DNA from: Pseudomonas sp. ML2-2023-3
GTDB lineage: Bacteria; Pseudomonadota; Gammaproteobacteria; Pseudomonadales; Pseudomonadaceae
Assembly (NCBI RefSeq): GCF_037055275.1
Contig: NZ_CP146343.1
Coordinates: 4,126,501-4,190,500 of the forward strand
Length of the DNA: 64,000 bases
Direction of reading: 5' to 3'
Below are positions 48,883 through 57,131 of this stretch, piece by piece. The first letter of the stretch is position 1, and each line of letters begins with the position of its first letter. The translations under genes were made by a program, and so were the position numbers. The notes under the pieces were generated by a model. The model did not search any database and had not been told where the DNA came from. It saw only the letters and a list, made by a program, of their open reading frames with translations.

Positions 48883-49383
48883 GTGCCGTATTATTCATCT
48901 GAACGTAGAGCCGCATTGCTCAAGATGCTGCTTCCCCCGCTGAGCCTGACGATGGCCGAGGTTTCCCGGCGCGAAGGGGTCAGCGAAATGTCTTTGTCCA
49001 ACTGGCGCAAACAGTTCAGATCCGAAGGGAATGTAGTGTCCGAAACCAAGCCGTCATCCCAGAACTGGTCAGCCGAAACCAAGTTCGCCATTGTCCTTGA
49101 AGCCGCCGGTTTGGCCGAAATCGACCTGGGAGAATATTGCCGCCGCAAAGGACTTTATCCCGAACAGATCGCCACCTGGCGACAGTCATTTATCAGCGGC
49201 CAAAAGTCTGAAAAGTCCCAGCAAAAAGACGACCGCGAACAAGCGCGTAAAGACAAGAAACGCATCCAGGAACTTGAGCGTGAACTGCGCCGCAAAGACA
49301 AGGCGCTGGCCGAAACCGCCGCGCTGTTGGTGCTGCGAAAAAAGCTCAACGATTACTGGGGGATCGACAGCGAGGACAACTGA
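48883..49383 (+). CDS. IS3-family transposase OrfA
   Basis: DNA-binding component, 166 aa from GTG 48883. Two helix-turn-helix units (MAEVSRREGVSEMSLSNWRKQF and a second around GEYCRRKGLYPEQIATWRQ) are followed by a leucine-zipper-like coiled coil (KKRIQELERELRRKDKALAE). Near its end is A-AAA-AAG at 49338-49344, where a -1 slip would enter the orfB frame to give the OrfAB transposase. Confidence 0.85.
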   Translation: MPYYSSERRAALLKMLLPPLSLTMAEVSRREGVSEMSLSNWRKQFRSEGNVVSETKPSSQNWSAETKFAIVLEAAGLAEIDLGEYCRRKGLYPEQIATWRQSFISGQKSEKSQQKDDREQARKDKKRIQELERELRRKDKALAETAALLVLRKKLNDYWGIDSEDN

Positions 49384-49388
49384 CCTCT

Positions 49389-50435
49389 TTGCCGGAACGG
49401 CAGTTGCTCGTAGCTTGGCTGGTCGAAGCAGTGGTGGCCGGGGCCCGAAAAGTCCTGGCATGCCGAGAGGTAGGGCTGTCGCTCAGAACCTTGCAACGGT
49501 GGACCGAAACGCAGGTGCTTCAAGCCGATGCCCGCACGACCACCGTGCGGCCTACGCCGCGTAATGCCTTGAGCGAGATCGAGCGGCAAGCCATCGTGAC
49601 GCTGTGCAACAGCCCGGCATACGCCCATCTGCCTCCGAGCCAGATCGTTCCGCGTCTGGCTGACGAAGCACGTTATCTGGCGTCGGAGGCCACGTTTTAT
49701 CGCATCTTGCGAGCGGCGGGCCAGCAACAGCATCGAGGCCGTAGCCAGCGTCCCCGGCGCTACGCAGCACCGACAACGCACGCTGCGCAAGCGCCCAACC
49801 AGGTGTGGTCGTGGGACATCACGTACTTGCCGTCGCCGATACGGGGCAAGTATTACTACCTGTATTTGATCGAGGATATTTACAGCCGCAAGGCCGTGGG
49901 CTGGGAAGTTTACGAAGAAGAAAGCGGCGAAAAAGCCGCTGCGCTGCTGCAGCGCAGCGTGATCGGCGAGCAGTGTTTATACGAGCCGCTGGTGCTGCAC
50001 TCGGACAATGGAGCACCGATGAAATCGCTGACGCTGTTGAGCAAGATGTACGACCTGGGCATTACGCCGTCCCGTGGTCGGCCGCGAGTGAGCAATGACA
50101 ATCCGTACTCGGAGTCACTGTTTAGAACGCTGAAATATTGCCCGCAATGGCCGCAGGCAGGCTTCGCCAGCCTGGATGCCGCACGGGTCTGGGTGAGGGA
50201 TTTTATGCGCTGGTATAACAACGAGCATCGGCATAGCCGGATCCGCTTCGTCACGCCGTCAGAGCGCCATCGTGGGTTGGATCATCAGATCCTGGCTCGG
50301 CGGCATGACCTGTACGAACGAGCTCGGAAGAAAAGCCCGGAACGCTGGTCAGGTCAGACGCGTAACTGGGAGCCAATAGGGACGGTGATGCTAAACCCGG
50401 ATCGGGAGCAGCAGGCCGAGAAAAGAGCGGCATAG
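49389..50435 (+). CDS. IS3-family transposase OrfB (DDE integrase)
   Basis: Catalytic part, 348 aa counted from TTG 49389. rve-type core has the DDE residues in SWDITYLPSP, HSDNGAPMKS and the E in DNPYSESLFRTLKY, all present. Full-length and probably active. The frame is open upstream to the slippery site, consistent with expression mainly as an OrfAB fusion. Confidence 0.88.
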   Translation: MPERQLLVAWLVEAVVAGARKVLACREVGLSLRTLQRWTETQVLQADARTTTVRPTPRNALSEIERQAIVTLCNSPAYAHLPPSQIVPRLADEARYLASEATFYRILRAAGQQQHRGRSQRPRRYAAPTTHAAQAPNQVWSWDITYLPSPIRGKYYYLYLIEDIYSRKAVGWEVYEEESGEKAAALLQRSVIGEQCLYEPLVLHSDNGAPMKSLTLLSKMYDLGITPSRGRPRVSNDNPYSESLFRTLKYCPQWPQAGFASLDAARVWVRDFMRWYNNEHRHSRIRFVTPSERHRGLDHQILARRHDLYERARKKSPERWSGQTRNWEPIGTVMLNPDREQQAEKRAA

Positions 50436-50609
50436 TTGGATGGTTGACGCGACAAGTACCTTGAAAAACGCCGCTCGCAACCTGCAGCATAGGGCGCCAA
50501 AACTTCAAAAACAGCAAAAACAGACCAACCCTAAATTTATTTAAGACTTTTCATGTATGATATTAATTGACAAACACATAAAGACCAGCCTATCTAAAAA
50601 GGAGTGAAT

Positions 50610-51275
50610 ATGGATATTTATGCAATTATTGGGGCCGGAGGTTTTGGCCGAGAAGTCTTGCCACTTGTAAAAGAACGAGTTGGCATGTTTAGCGAAAGCC
50701 CATACCGAATTATATTTGTAGATGATGGCATTAACGCCAAAGAGATTAACGGCACAGAAGTAATTACTTCATCTGAGTTTAAAACCATTACAGGCACCAA
50801 CAAATTTTTCAACATCGCAATTGGCAACAGCAAAGTGCGAGAGACCATTGCACAAGACATGATCTCGTCCGGTGCAAAGCCATTCTCTATTTCATCGATC
50901 AGCCACAGTGTGACGTATGAAGGAAGTATGATAAGCGAAGGGTCAATTCTATGCCCTTTCACGACAATTACTTCCAATGTAAAAATTGGAAAATACTTCC
51001 ATGCAAACATCTACTCCTATGTTGCACATGATTGCGTGATCGGCGACTTCGTAACATTCGCTCCCGGTGTCAAGTGCAACGGCAATGTAACCATCGAAGA
51101 CCACGCCTATATCGGGACCGGCGCCATTATCAAGCAAGGCACCCCAGACAGGCCCATTGTGATTGGCGAAGGGGCTATTGTAGGCATGGGCGCAGTGGTG
51201 ACTAAAAGCGTGGCCGCAGGATCCGTGGTGGTTGGAAACCCCGCAAAACCACTTCGCAAAGGTCTTGGCAGCTGA
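50610..51275 (+). CDS. NeuD-like sugar O/N-acyltransferase (left-handed beta helix)
   Basis: Acyltransferase of 221 aa. N-terminal Rossmann-like part (IYAIIGAGGFGREVLPLV), then hexapeptide repeats from about residue 90 (GKYFHANIYSYVAHDCVIGD, GNVTIEDHAYIGTGAIIKQG) forming a beta helix; His in VAHDC is the usual catalytic base. AAGGAG precedes ATG 50610. Acylates an amino or hydroxyl group of a nucleotide sugar in surface-glycan pathways. The gene is markedly AT-rich relative to surroundings, indicating transfer. Coupled to the MaoC gene by one-base overlap. Confidence 0.88.
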   Translation: MDIYAIIGAGGFGREVLPLVKERVGMFSESPYRIIFVDDGINAKEINGTEVITSSEFKTITGTNKFFNIAIGNSKVRETIAQDMISSGAKPFSISSISHSVTYEGSMISEGSILCPFTTITSNVKIGKYFHANIYSYVAHDCVIGDFVTFAPGVKCNGNVTIEDHAYIGTGAIIKQGTPDRPIVIGEGAIVGMGAVVTKSVAAGSVVVGNPAKPLRKGLGS

Positions 51276-51706
51276 TGGATCACCCTACCCTTACCTCAGT
51301 GCCTATTGAAGAAATTAAAGTTGGGATGAAAGCCAGTTACTCCCAAAAAATATGCGACTCAGATATCAGGGACTTTGCCAGAATCAGCGGCGATCACAAT
51401 CCTGTACATATTGATAGCGCCTATGCTGCTGAATCACGTTTCGGGAAGCGCATCGCTCACGGCTTGATGTCTGCCGGATTTTTCTCGGCGCTGTTTGGAA
51501 CACGAATACCTGGCCCAGGTTGTGTTTACGTATCCCAGAACCTTAAATTTATTAAGCCTGTTTACATCGATGACACCGTGACGGCTGAGGTTGAAGTGAC
51601 TAAAGTTGACCTGGTAAAACATCGTCTTTTCTTCAATACCACTTGTAGAGTGGAGGGAAAAAAAGTAATTACCGGATCGGCAGAAATCTACATCCCAAAA
51701 AAGTAG
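51275..51706 (+). CDS. MaoC-like (R)-specific enoyl-CoA hydratase
   Basis: Hot-dog-fold hydratase, 143 aa. The catalytic region DFARISGDHNPVHIDSAYAAESRFGKRIAHG contains the Asp-His dyad of (R)-hydratases. It would make (R)-3-hydroxyacyl-CoA, a plausible donor for the adjoining acyltransferase, as needed for 3-hydroxybutyramido sugars. No other fatty-acid or glycan genes remain in the island. Confidence 0.88.
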   Translation: MDHPTLTSVPIEEIKVGMKASYSQKICDSDIRDFARISGDHNPVHIDSAYAAESRFGKRIAHGLMSAGFFSALFGTRIPGPGCVYVSQNLKFIKPVYIDDTVTAEVEVTKVDLVKHRLFFNTTCRVEGKKVITGSAEIYIPKK

Positions 51707-51843
51707 TCTACCCCCCGCATATGCGGGGGAAGTTGGCTCGAACTGTGCCAACTACAACAGCAACATCAGGCCTAGCGCCAACTGTTTAACATCGATAATA
51801 CCGTGAGCTACAAGTTTCCAGCGAGCACCGTCCATGGCAACAA

Positions 51844-52417
51844 TTACAGTGCCCGCGTTATCAGAACTTGTTGTACCCGCCTGGCCAACAAAATACTCCC
51901 CGCCACCACCCACCCAATCACCGTGATATTCAGAACGAAAGCACGCTGATTACGAGTCGGCGAAAGAATGGCGTCTGATTTGATCTTGCCCAGCGAACAG
52001 CCCCAACAGGATACCGTGCCGACATTTTGCGTTGAACCCAGGAACATAGCCACCGCGTTATTGGCGTGGCGCAGGGGGGGGGCTGCACGTAGCAGGGGAT
52101 GATGCGTTCCGGCCCCATACAAACCTCCGTCACGGGTTTCGAGTGGCATTGGTACTGCGAATCCCACTCGTTGATGGTGCAGGTTTTCTTGCGGCGGCCG
52201 GCCAGTTCTGCGGCACTGAAGCGCTCAGGCCATGCGCTACCGGCGTAGCAATCGACCAACGTACCGAGCGGTGTAAAAAGGCAATGCCGGTTTTTGTCAG
52301 TTGATAATCAACGCCCAGCACCAGCCATCGGGCATGTTTTCCAATACCGGAAAACACAACTTGCTGATCACGAATCTGTCGGAGTTGCGCAAACCGCCCG
52401 AAATAATGCGAAAGCAA
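51844..52417 (-). pseudogene. membrane-protein gene broken at two homopolymers
   Basis: Three frames join into one protein if one T is added to the T5 tract (near 52278) and one C to the C9 tract (52074-52082 on the plus strand as G9). The joined product runs from GKHARWLVLGVDYQLTKTG through a Cys-rich part (LVDCYAGSAWPERFSAAELA, KKTCTINEWDSQYQCHSK) to a C-terminal transmembrane helix (VLNITVIGWVVAGSILLARR). Family not recognised. Could be decay, phase variation or homopolymer miscalls. Confidence 0.5.
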
Positions 52418-52458
52418 TGTAAAGCTTTGCCTCGGCCGCCTCCAAACCCCAGAAACAC

Positions 52459-52483
52459 AAAAGCCCCGCTTTCGCGAGGCTTT
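52459..52483 (-). terminator. terminator of tRNA-Ser
   Basis: On the minus strand AAAGCC-TCGC-GAAA-GCGG-GGCTTT with a GAAA tetraloop and T-run, 12 bases after the tRNA CCA end. Confidence 0.75.
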
Positions 52484-52494
52484 CGTATGAATTT

Positions 52495-52585
52495 TGGCGG
52501 GAAACCAGGGATTCGAACCCTGGGAACGCTATTAACGTTCGCCGGTTTTCAAGACCGGTGCATTCAACCACTCTGCCAATTTCCC
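52495..52585 (-). tRNA. tRNA-Ser(UGA)
   Basis: Complete 91-base class II tRNA with encoded CCA. Acceptor GGGAAAT/GTTTCCC, anticodon stem CCGGT/ACCGG around CTTGAAA (anticodon TGA at 52551-52549), long variable arm GAACGTTAATAGCGTTC, T arm CAGGG-TTCGAAT-CCCTG. Confidence 0.97.
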
Positions 52586-52828
52586 GTACTTCAAATGAAT
52601 CACCGCCAGCGTGCTATTGGAAAGCACCCGGGATAAAAAAATCATGAACCTGTTACAGTCTACGACTTTCAAGACTGCTGCTTTAAAGCAACAAGCCCTA
52701 CCCCCTACCGTTGTTTCGGGCGCCATAATACCTGAATGAAACACGTTGTCAAACTCTCTTGATCCCTTGTTTCAGAGCCTCTGCTATGATCTTTGCTACT
52801 TAACATTTCTAACCACAGGAGTATCGCC

Positions 52829-53500
52829 ATGCGCGAACAGGATTACGCAGTTAATAACAGCGTGCAGGCCGAGCAGCTAGAGGTTAGCCGCGTCCTGCGC
52901 AACACGTACGGCTTGCTGGCTCTTACCCTGGCTTTCAGCGGTGTAATGGCTTACGTCTCGCAGCAGATGCGAGTCGGCTACCCAAATATTTTTGTTGTAC
53001 TCATCGGTTTCTACGGCCTGTTCTTCTTGACGAACAAGCTGCGTGATTCGGCATGGGGCCTGGTGTCCGCCTTTGCCCTGACCGGTTTCATGGGATTCCT
53101 GCTGGGCCCGATTCTCAACCGCTACCTGGGCATGCAGGGCGGCGCTGAAGTAGTAAGCTCGGCATTTGCAATGACTGCTCTGGTATTTGGTGGCCTGTCA
53201 GCCTACGTGCTGATCACCCGCAAGGACATGAGCTTCCTGGGCGGCTTCATCACTGCCGGCTTCTTTGTTCTGCTGGGCGCGACGCTGGCCAGCTTCTTCT
53301 TCCAGGTCAGCGGCCTGCAACTGGCGATCAGCGCAGGTTTTGTATTGTTCTCTTCGGTCTGCATCCTGTTCCAGACCAGCGCCATCATTCATGGCGGCGA
53401 GCGCAATTACATCATGGCGACCATCAGCCTGTATGTTTCGATCTACAACCTGTTCATCAGCCTGCTGCAAATTTTCGGCATCATGAGCCGCGACGACTGA
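52829..53500 (+). CDS. yccA: YccA/BAX-inhibitor-1 family membrane protein
   Basis: Seven-helix inner-membrane protein, 223 aa, like E. coli YccA, which modulates FtsH proteolysis. C-terminal signature FQTSAIIHGGERNYIMATISLYVSIYNLFISLLQIFG is typical. ATG 52829 with AGGAG upstream; TATGAT at 52783-52788 is a possible -10. Followed by a strong terminator. Confidence 0.92.
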   Translation: MREQDYAVNNSVQAEQLEVSRVLRNTYGLLALTLAFSGVMAYVSQQMRVGYPNIFVVLIGFYGLFFLTNKLRDSAWGLVSAFALTGFMGFLLGPILNRYLGMQGGAEVVSSAFAMTALVFGGLSAYVLITRKDMSFLGGFITAGFFVLLGATLASFFFQVSGLQLAISAGFVLFSSVCILFQTSAIIHGGERNYIMATISLYVSIYNLFISLLQIFGIMSRDD

Positions 53501-53516
53501 TCAACAACCGCTACAC

Positions 53517-53541
53517 AAAAGCCCGCTTCGGCGGGCTTTTT
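53517..53541 (+). terminator. rho-independent terminator after yccA
   Basis: AAAAGCCCGC-TTCG-GCGGGCTTTTT, a textbook tetraloop hairpin with T-run. Confidence 0.93.
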
Positions 53542-53610
53542 GTTGTCTGCTGCAAGCATCTTTGGGCATCTGGCTTTATCATTACCGCAGATTTGCTGAC
53601 AGAGCCCACC

Positions 53611-54003
53611 ATGAAATTTGCCATTGCCCTTTATTCGGCAGCCCATGCGCCCTCCTCCCGTCGCGCCCTGCGTTTTGCCCAGGCAGCACTGGCGGGCGGC
53701 CATGAAATTGTCCGACTGTTCTTTTATCAAGACGGTGTTCACAGTGCTTCGAGCAATATCGTGACGCCCCAGGACGAACAGGACATCGCACAACAATGGG
53801 CGACCTTCGTCAGTCAGCATCAGCTCGATGGCGTGGTGTGCATTGCCGCAGCCTTGCGCCGGGGCGTGCTGAATGAAGACGAAGCAACGCGCTATCAGCG
53901 CCCGGGGGTCAACCTGAAAGCACCGTGGGAATTGTCCGGACTGGGGCAATTACACGATGCCATTCAATCTGCCGATCGACTGATCTGCTTCGGAGGGCCT
54001 TGA
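53611..54003 (+). CDS. tusD: sulfurtransferase TusD
   Basis: DsrE-family subunit of the TusBCD complex relaying persulfide from TusA to TusE for 2-thiouridine in tRNA wobble positions; 130 aa. The active cysteine lies in VVCIAAALRRGV. ATG 53611 begins the conserved MKFAIALYS. One base separates it from tusC. Confidence 0.95.
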   Translation: MKFAIALYSAAHAPSSRRALRFAQAALAGGHEIVRLFFYQDGVHSASSNIVTPQDEQDIAQQWATFVSQHQLDGVVCIAAALRRGVLNEDEATRYQRPGVNLKAPWELSGLGQLHDAIQSADRLICFGGP

Positions 54004-54004
54004 A

Positions 54005-54367
54005 ATGCCCAAGTCACTGTTGATTATCAGCCGCCAGGCTCCGTGGTCTGGCCTGGGGGCAAAAGAAGCACTGGACATCGTTCTGGCGGGCGGTGCATTT
54101 GACTTGCCTATTGGCCTGCTGTTTATGGATGACGGTACTTTCCAGCTCGCTCCAGAACAAAACGCCGGCGCCCTTCAACAAAAAAACCTCACCGCCAACC
54201 TGCAAGCCCTGGCCATGTTTGGCGTTGAGGATTTGTATGCTTGCCGCCACAGCCTTGACGAGCGTGGAATCTCGCCCGCAGGGCTTGCAGTCGCTGACGT
54301 ACAGCCACTGTCAGCAGATGAAATGCGTGCAGTCTTTGACCGTTATGACCAAGTGATCACCCTCTGA
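54005..54367 (+). CDS. tusC: sulfur relay protein TusC
   Basis: DsrF-like structural subunit of TusBCD, 120 aa. Conserved GAKEALDIVLAGGAFDLPIGLLFMDDG. Stop and tusB ATG overlap (TGATG). It has no DsrE-type catalytic cysteine, as usual. Confidence 0.94.
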   Translation: MPKSLLIISRQAPWSGLGAKEALDIVLAGGAFDLPIGLLFMDDGTFQLAPEQNAGALQQKNLTANLQALAMFGVEDLYACRHSLDERGISPAGLAVADVQPLSADEMRAVFDRYDQVITL

Positions 54368-54654
54368 TGTCGACCCTACACGTTGTGAGCCACTCACCTT
54401 TTTCAGACACCCGCCTGGGCAGCTGCCTGCGCTTGCTGGGCAGTGAAGATGCCGTGCTGCTTTGCGGCGACGGGGTATACGCCCTGCAGCTACAAGGCAG
54501 CGCCCTCACATCCCTGGAAGAAAAAACCGTTTTTATCCTTGAAGAGGACTTGCAGGTGCGCAACCTCAAATGCCCGACATGGGCAACGGGTGTTGATTAC
54601 CCAGCCTTCGTCGAGCTGTCGATTCGTTATGACAAGGTCAACACCTGGCTATGA
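54367..54654 (+). CDS. tusB: sulfur relay protein TusB
   Basis: DsrH-like small subunit, 95 aa, completing the TusBCD hexamer. Start MSTLHVVSHSPF and ALLCGDGVYAL-type motif (AVLLCGDGVYAL) are family features. Overlaps tusC and tusE by a few bases, so translation is coupled. Confidence 0.93.
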   Translation: MSTLHVVSHSPFSDTRLGSCLRLLGSEDAVLLCGDGVYALQLQGSALTSLEEKTVFILEEDLQVRNLKCPTWATGVDYPAFVELSIRYDKVNTWL

Positions 54655-54986
54655 ATGTGCTTACTCTCAGCGGCAAAAGCATCGAACTGGACAAGGACGG
54701 CTACCTGCTGGACCTCAACGATTGGTCTGCCGAAGTCGCCCAGGCACTGGCCGCACAAACGGGCATCGAGCTAAGCCCCGAACACTGGGAAATCCTTGAG
54801 TTGTTGCGCAGCTTCTATCAAGAGTTCCAGCTGTCTCCTGCCACGCGCCCACTGATCAAGTACACCGCTCTGAAACTGGGGCCCGACAAAGGCAACAGCT
54901 TGCACCTCAACCGACTGTTTAATGGCACCCCAGCCAAACTCGCCGCCAAGCTGGCGGGCCTGCCCAAGCCGACCAATTGCCTATGA
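54651..54986 (+). CDS. tusE: sulfur relay protein TusE
   Basis: DsvC/DsrC-family carrier, 111 aa, passing sulfur to MnmA. The reactive penultimate cysteine is present (C-terminus TNCL). Core WSAEVAQALAAQTGIELSPEHWEIL and YQEFQLSPATRPLIKY match the family. Stop overlaps the next ATG. Confidence 0.95.
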   Translation: MNVLTLSGKSIELDKDGYLLDLNDWSAEVAQALAAQTGIELSPEHWEILELLRSFYQEFQLSPATRPLIKYTALKLGPDKGNSLHLNRLFNGTPAKLAAKLAGLPKPTNCL

Positions 54987-55984
54987 ACACTCCCGCTGCG
55001 CTGACTCTCGAAACTCCGGCCGAACACCCGTTTGCTCAATTTGTACGCATCCTGGGCAAAGGTAAACGGGGTGCCCGCAACCTGACCCGCGAAGAAGCTC
55101 GCGAGGCAATGGGCATGCTGCTCGACGACAAGGCAGAAGACACCCAGCTGGGGGCCTTTCTGATGTTATTGCGGCACAAGGAAGAAAGCTCAGAAGAAAT
55201 GGCAGGTTTCACCGAAGCCGTCAGAGACCGCCTGGCAGCACCCGCGATCAAGGTCGACATCGACTGGCCGACTTATGCAGGCAAAAAGCGCCACTTGCCT
55301 TGGTATCTGCTGACCGCCAAGTGCCTGGCCCAGAACGGCGTACGTATCTTCATGCATGGCGGAGGCGCTCATACGGCGGGCCGAATGTACAGTGAGCAGC
55401 TGCTTGAGGTGCTTGGCATCCCGCTGTGCCGCAACTGGCAGGGCGTCAATGAAGCGCTGGACACAGGCAATCCGGCGTTTATGCCGCTGCAGGACTGGGC
55501 GCCGCAATTGCAGCGCATGATAGACCTGCGCAACACTCTGGGCCTGCGCTCGCCGATCCACTCCCTGGCACGCATTCTCAACCCCCTGAGTGCCCGCTGC
55601 GGCCTGCAAAGCATCTTCCATCCGGGCTATCAAAGCGTGCACCGAGAAGCCAGTGGCTTGCTGGGAGACACCAGCATCGTGATCAAGGGTGATGGCGGCG
55701 AAGTCGAAATCAATCCCGACACATCAAGCCATCTTTACGGCACAACGGCAGGCGTGAGCTGGGATGAAGAGTGGCCCGCCTTGTCGTCACAACGCCATGT
55801 CAAACCCCCATCGCTGGAGCCGGAACATCTCAAGGCGCTTTGGCGTGGCGAAGTCGAAGACAGCTACCCCCAATTGGCCCTGTTGTCGACGATGGCCCTT
55901 GCATTGCGAGGGCTGGGCACCCCCCGGGAGCAAGCCTTTGAGCTGGCACAGCGCTATTGGGACAATCGTGACACATCGATCTAA
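54983..55984 (+). CDS. ybiB: YbiB-like glycosyltransferase family 3 (TrpD2) protein
   Basis: Anthranilate-phosphoribosyltransferase-like fold, 333 aa; E. coli YbiB binds nucleic acids and is thought not to act in tryptophan synthesis. N-terminal helical domain (LTREEAREAMGMLLDDKAEDTQLGAFLMLLR) then the phosphoribosyl-binding-like core (HGGGAHTAGRMY, IVIKGDGGEVEINPD). ATG 54983 overlaps the tusE stop, a conserved neighbour relation in pseudomonads. Confidence 0.9.
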   Translation: MNTPAALTLETPAEHPFAQFVRILGKGKRGARNLTREEAREAMGMLLDDKAEDTQLGAFLMLLRHKEESSEEMAGFTEAVRDRLAAPAIKVDIDWPTYAGKKRHLPWYLLTAKCLAQNGVRIFMHGGGAHTAGRMYSEQLLEVLGIPLCRNWQGVNEALDTGNPAFMPLQDWAPQLQRMIDLRNTLGLRSPIHSLARILNPLSARCGLQSIFHPGYQSVHREASGLLGDTSIVIKGDGGEVEINPDTSSHLYGTTAGVSWDEEWPALSSQRHVKPPSLEPEHLKALWRGEVEDSYPQLALLSTMALALRGLGTPREQAFELAQRYWDNRDTSI

Positions 55985-56029
55985 ACCTGTTGCTGGCCAC
56001 CCGACTCTGCCTTTTTGCGAGACCACACC

Positions 56030-56257
56030 ATGCTCATTCCCTACGACCAGCTTGAACCCGACACCCTCACCCGCCTGATCGAAGATTTCGTAAGCCGTGA
56101 TGGCACTGACAACGGCGATGACACGCCTCAGGAAACCCGCGTGCTGCGTGTCCGACATGCGCTGAGCAAAGGGCAAGCGGTTATTTTTTTCGACCTTGAA
56201 AGCCAACAGTGCCAGCTGATGCCCAAGCACGCAGTGCCAAAAGAGTTCTTTGATTAA
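56030..56257 (+). CDS. YheU-family protein
   Basis: Small acidic protein of 75 aa. MLIPYDQLEPDTLTRLIEDFVSRDGTD matches the YheU (UPF0270) start exactly in kind. Function unknown. Its stop overlaps tail-to-tail with the CsrA-like gene by four bases. Confidence 0.88.
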   Translation: MLIPYDQLEPDTLTRLIEDFVSRDGTDNGDDTPQETRVLRVRHALSKGQAVIFFDLESQQCQLMPKHAVPKEFFD

Positions 56258-56457
56258 TCCTTTGCAAGTTCGCCGCTGGCAAGGCGCCCAGCAGTGCGGT
56301 CTCGTATCCGCTTATAGATTTCATCGCGATGAACACTGATGTCCCTGGGGGCCTCGACCCCCAGGCGCACGCTTGTACCGTTTACGGCAATAACGCACAG
56401 CGTTATTTCTGATCCGATTGAAATACGCTCGCTTGCGGCACGACTAAGTATCTGCAT
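56254..56457 (-). CDS. CsrA/Rsm-family RNA-binding protein (divergent paralogue)
   Basis: Post-transcriptional regulator, 67 aa. The five-strand CsrA core is recognisable (MQILSRAASERISIGSEITL, VRLGVEAPRDISVHRDEIY), with the RNA-contacting Leu4 and Arg44 conserved. It differs from canonical RsmA/RsmE at several surface positions (ILSRAASER instead of ILTRRVGET) and has an extended tail. AGGA before ATG 56457. RNA targets may differ from those of RsmA. Confidence 0.88.
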   Translation of the reverse strand: MQILSRAASERISIGSEITLCVIAVNGTSVRLGVEAPRDISVHRDEIYKRIRDRTAGRLASGELAKD

Positions 56458-56591
56458 GGCTGTCATCCTAGGATCTGAGTAGGCATAAAGACTGCACTGC
56501 GTAAAACTACCCATCAATCCCTACAAATGAATTCAGCGCACGCCTACTACCTCCTCGGATACCTCCTACAGGCTAACGGGCGAACAAGGCT

Positions 56592-56924
56592 TTAAGGGCT
56601 TGAAAAGCGCGGTCCCAGCAAGATGATGGTGGCGCCAATCACACACAACCCTACCCCAATCCAGTCTGAACCCAGTGGTCGAATGCGCTCAACGACCGCC
56701 AGCCAGGCAATGGACGTCACAATGTAAATCCCGCCATAGGCGGCATAGGCACGCCCGGCATAAGCCGCTTCGACCTTGGTCAGCAGCAAGGCAAACAACA
56801 CCAGACTCACGATCGCCGGCAACGCCCACCATGGGCTTTTGCCCTGGCGCAACCACATCCAAAATCCATAGCAACCTGCAATTTCAAACAGGGCTGCCAA
56901 AAAAAACCATACGTAGTTGAGCAT
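56592..56924 (-). CDS. YnfA-family membrane protein
   Basis: Small inner-membrane protein, 110 aa, four helices, UPF0060/YnfA family. Conserved [34 protein letters not shown] and a final ATIILLGPR. Distantly SMR-like, so sometimes considered a transporter; role uncertain. GGAG precedes ATG 56924. Confidence 0.9.
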   Translation of the reverse strand: MLNYVWFFLAALFEIAGCYGFWMWLRQGKSPWWALPAIVSLVLFALLLTKVEAAYAGRAYAAYGGIYIVTSIAWLAVVERIRPLGSDWIGVGLCVIGATIILLGPRFSSP

Positions 56925-57131
56925 GCGCGTGTCTCCATATATGCAGCGCGCCACCCTACCTGCGGGTCTGCTGGTGATCAAGGTCGAAGTCTTTTAAGAC
57001 CGCCCTGAATAAAAATTGAATTATTTACCTTGCGCTCGAGTCGGATTTTATAAGCACTGCCCACCCCTGTATCTCAAGCGGCGCCCCAAAAAACTGCCTA
57101 TCGGCGCAACACAATAAAGAAGGAAATATTC

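Larger units (their letters stand above)
48815..50466 (+). mobile_element. IS3-family insertion sequence, about 1.65 kb
   Basis: Carries overlapping-frame orfA and orfB. Terminal inverted repeats of 18 bases match at 14 positions: TGTCAGGATAGTTGTCGC at 48815-48832 and TTTCAAGGTACTTGTCGC read inwards from 50466. No flanking target duplication is visible, so it is either old or rearranged. Confidence 0.8.
48551..52494. mobile_element. remnant genomic island at tRNA-Ser(UGA)
   Basis: Bounded by direct repeats of the tRNA-Ser 3' half (48551-48611 and 52495-52555), in the orientation expected for integration at the 3' end of the intact tRNA. Contents: IS3-family element, AT-rich acyltransferase and MaoC genes, and a broken membrane-protein gene. 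No integrase survives, so it is not autonomous. Confidence 0.65.

Noticed and set aside
51713..51753. Two hairpins after the MaoC gene (CCCCGCATATGCGGGG and AGTTGGC/GCCAACT).
   Set aside because: Neither has a T-run, so not called as a terminator; they may be mRNA 3' structures or part of the island junction.
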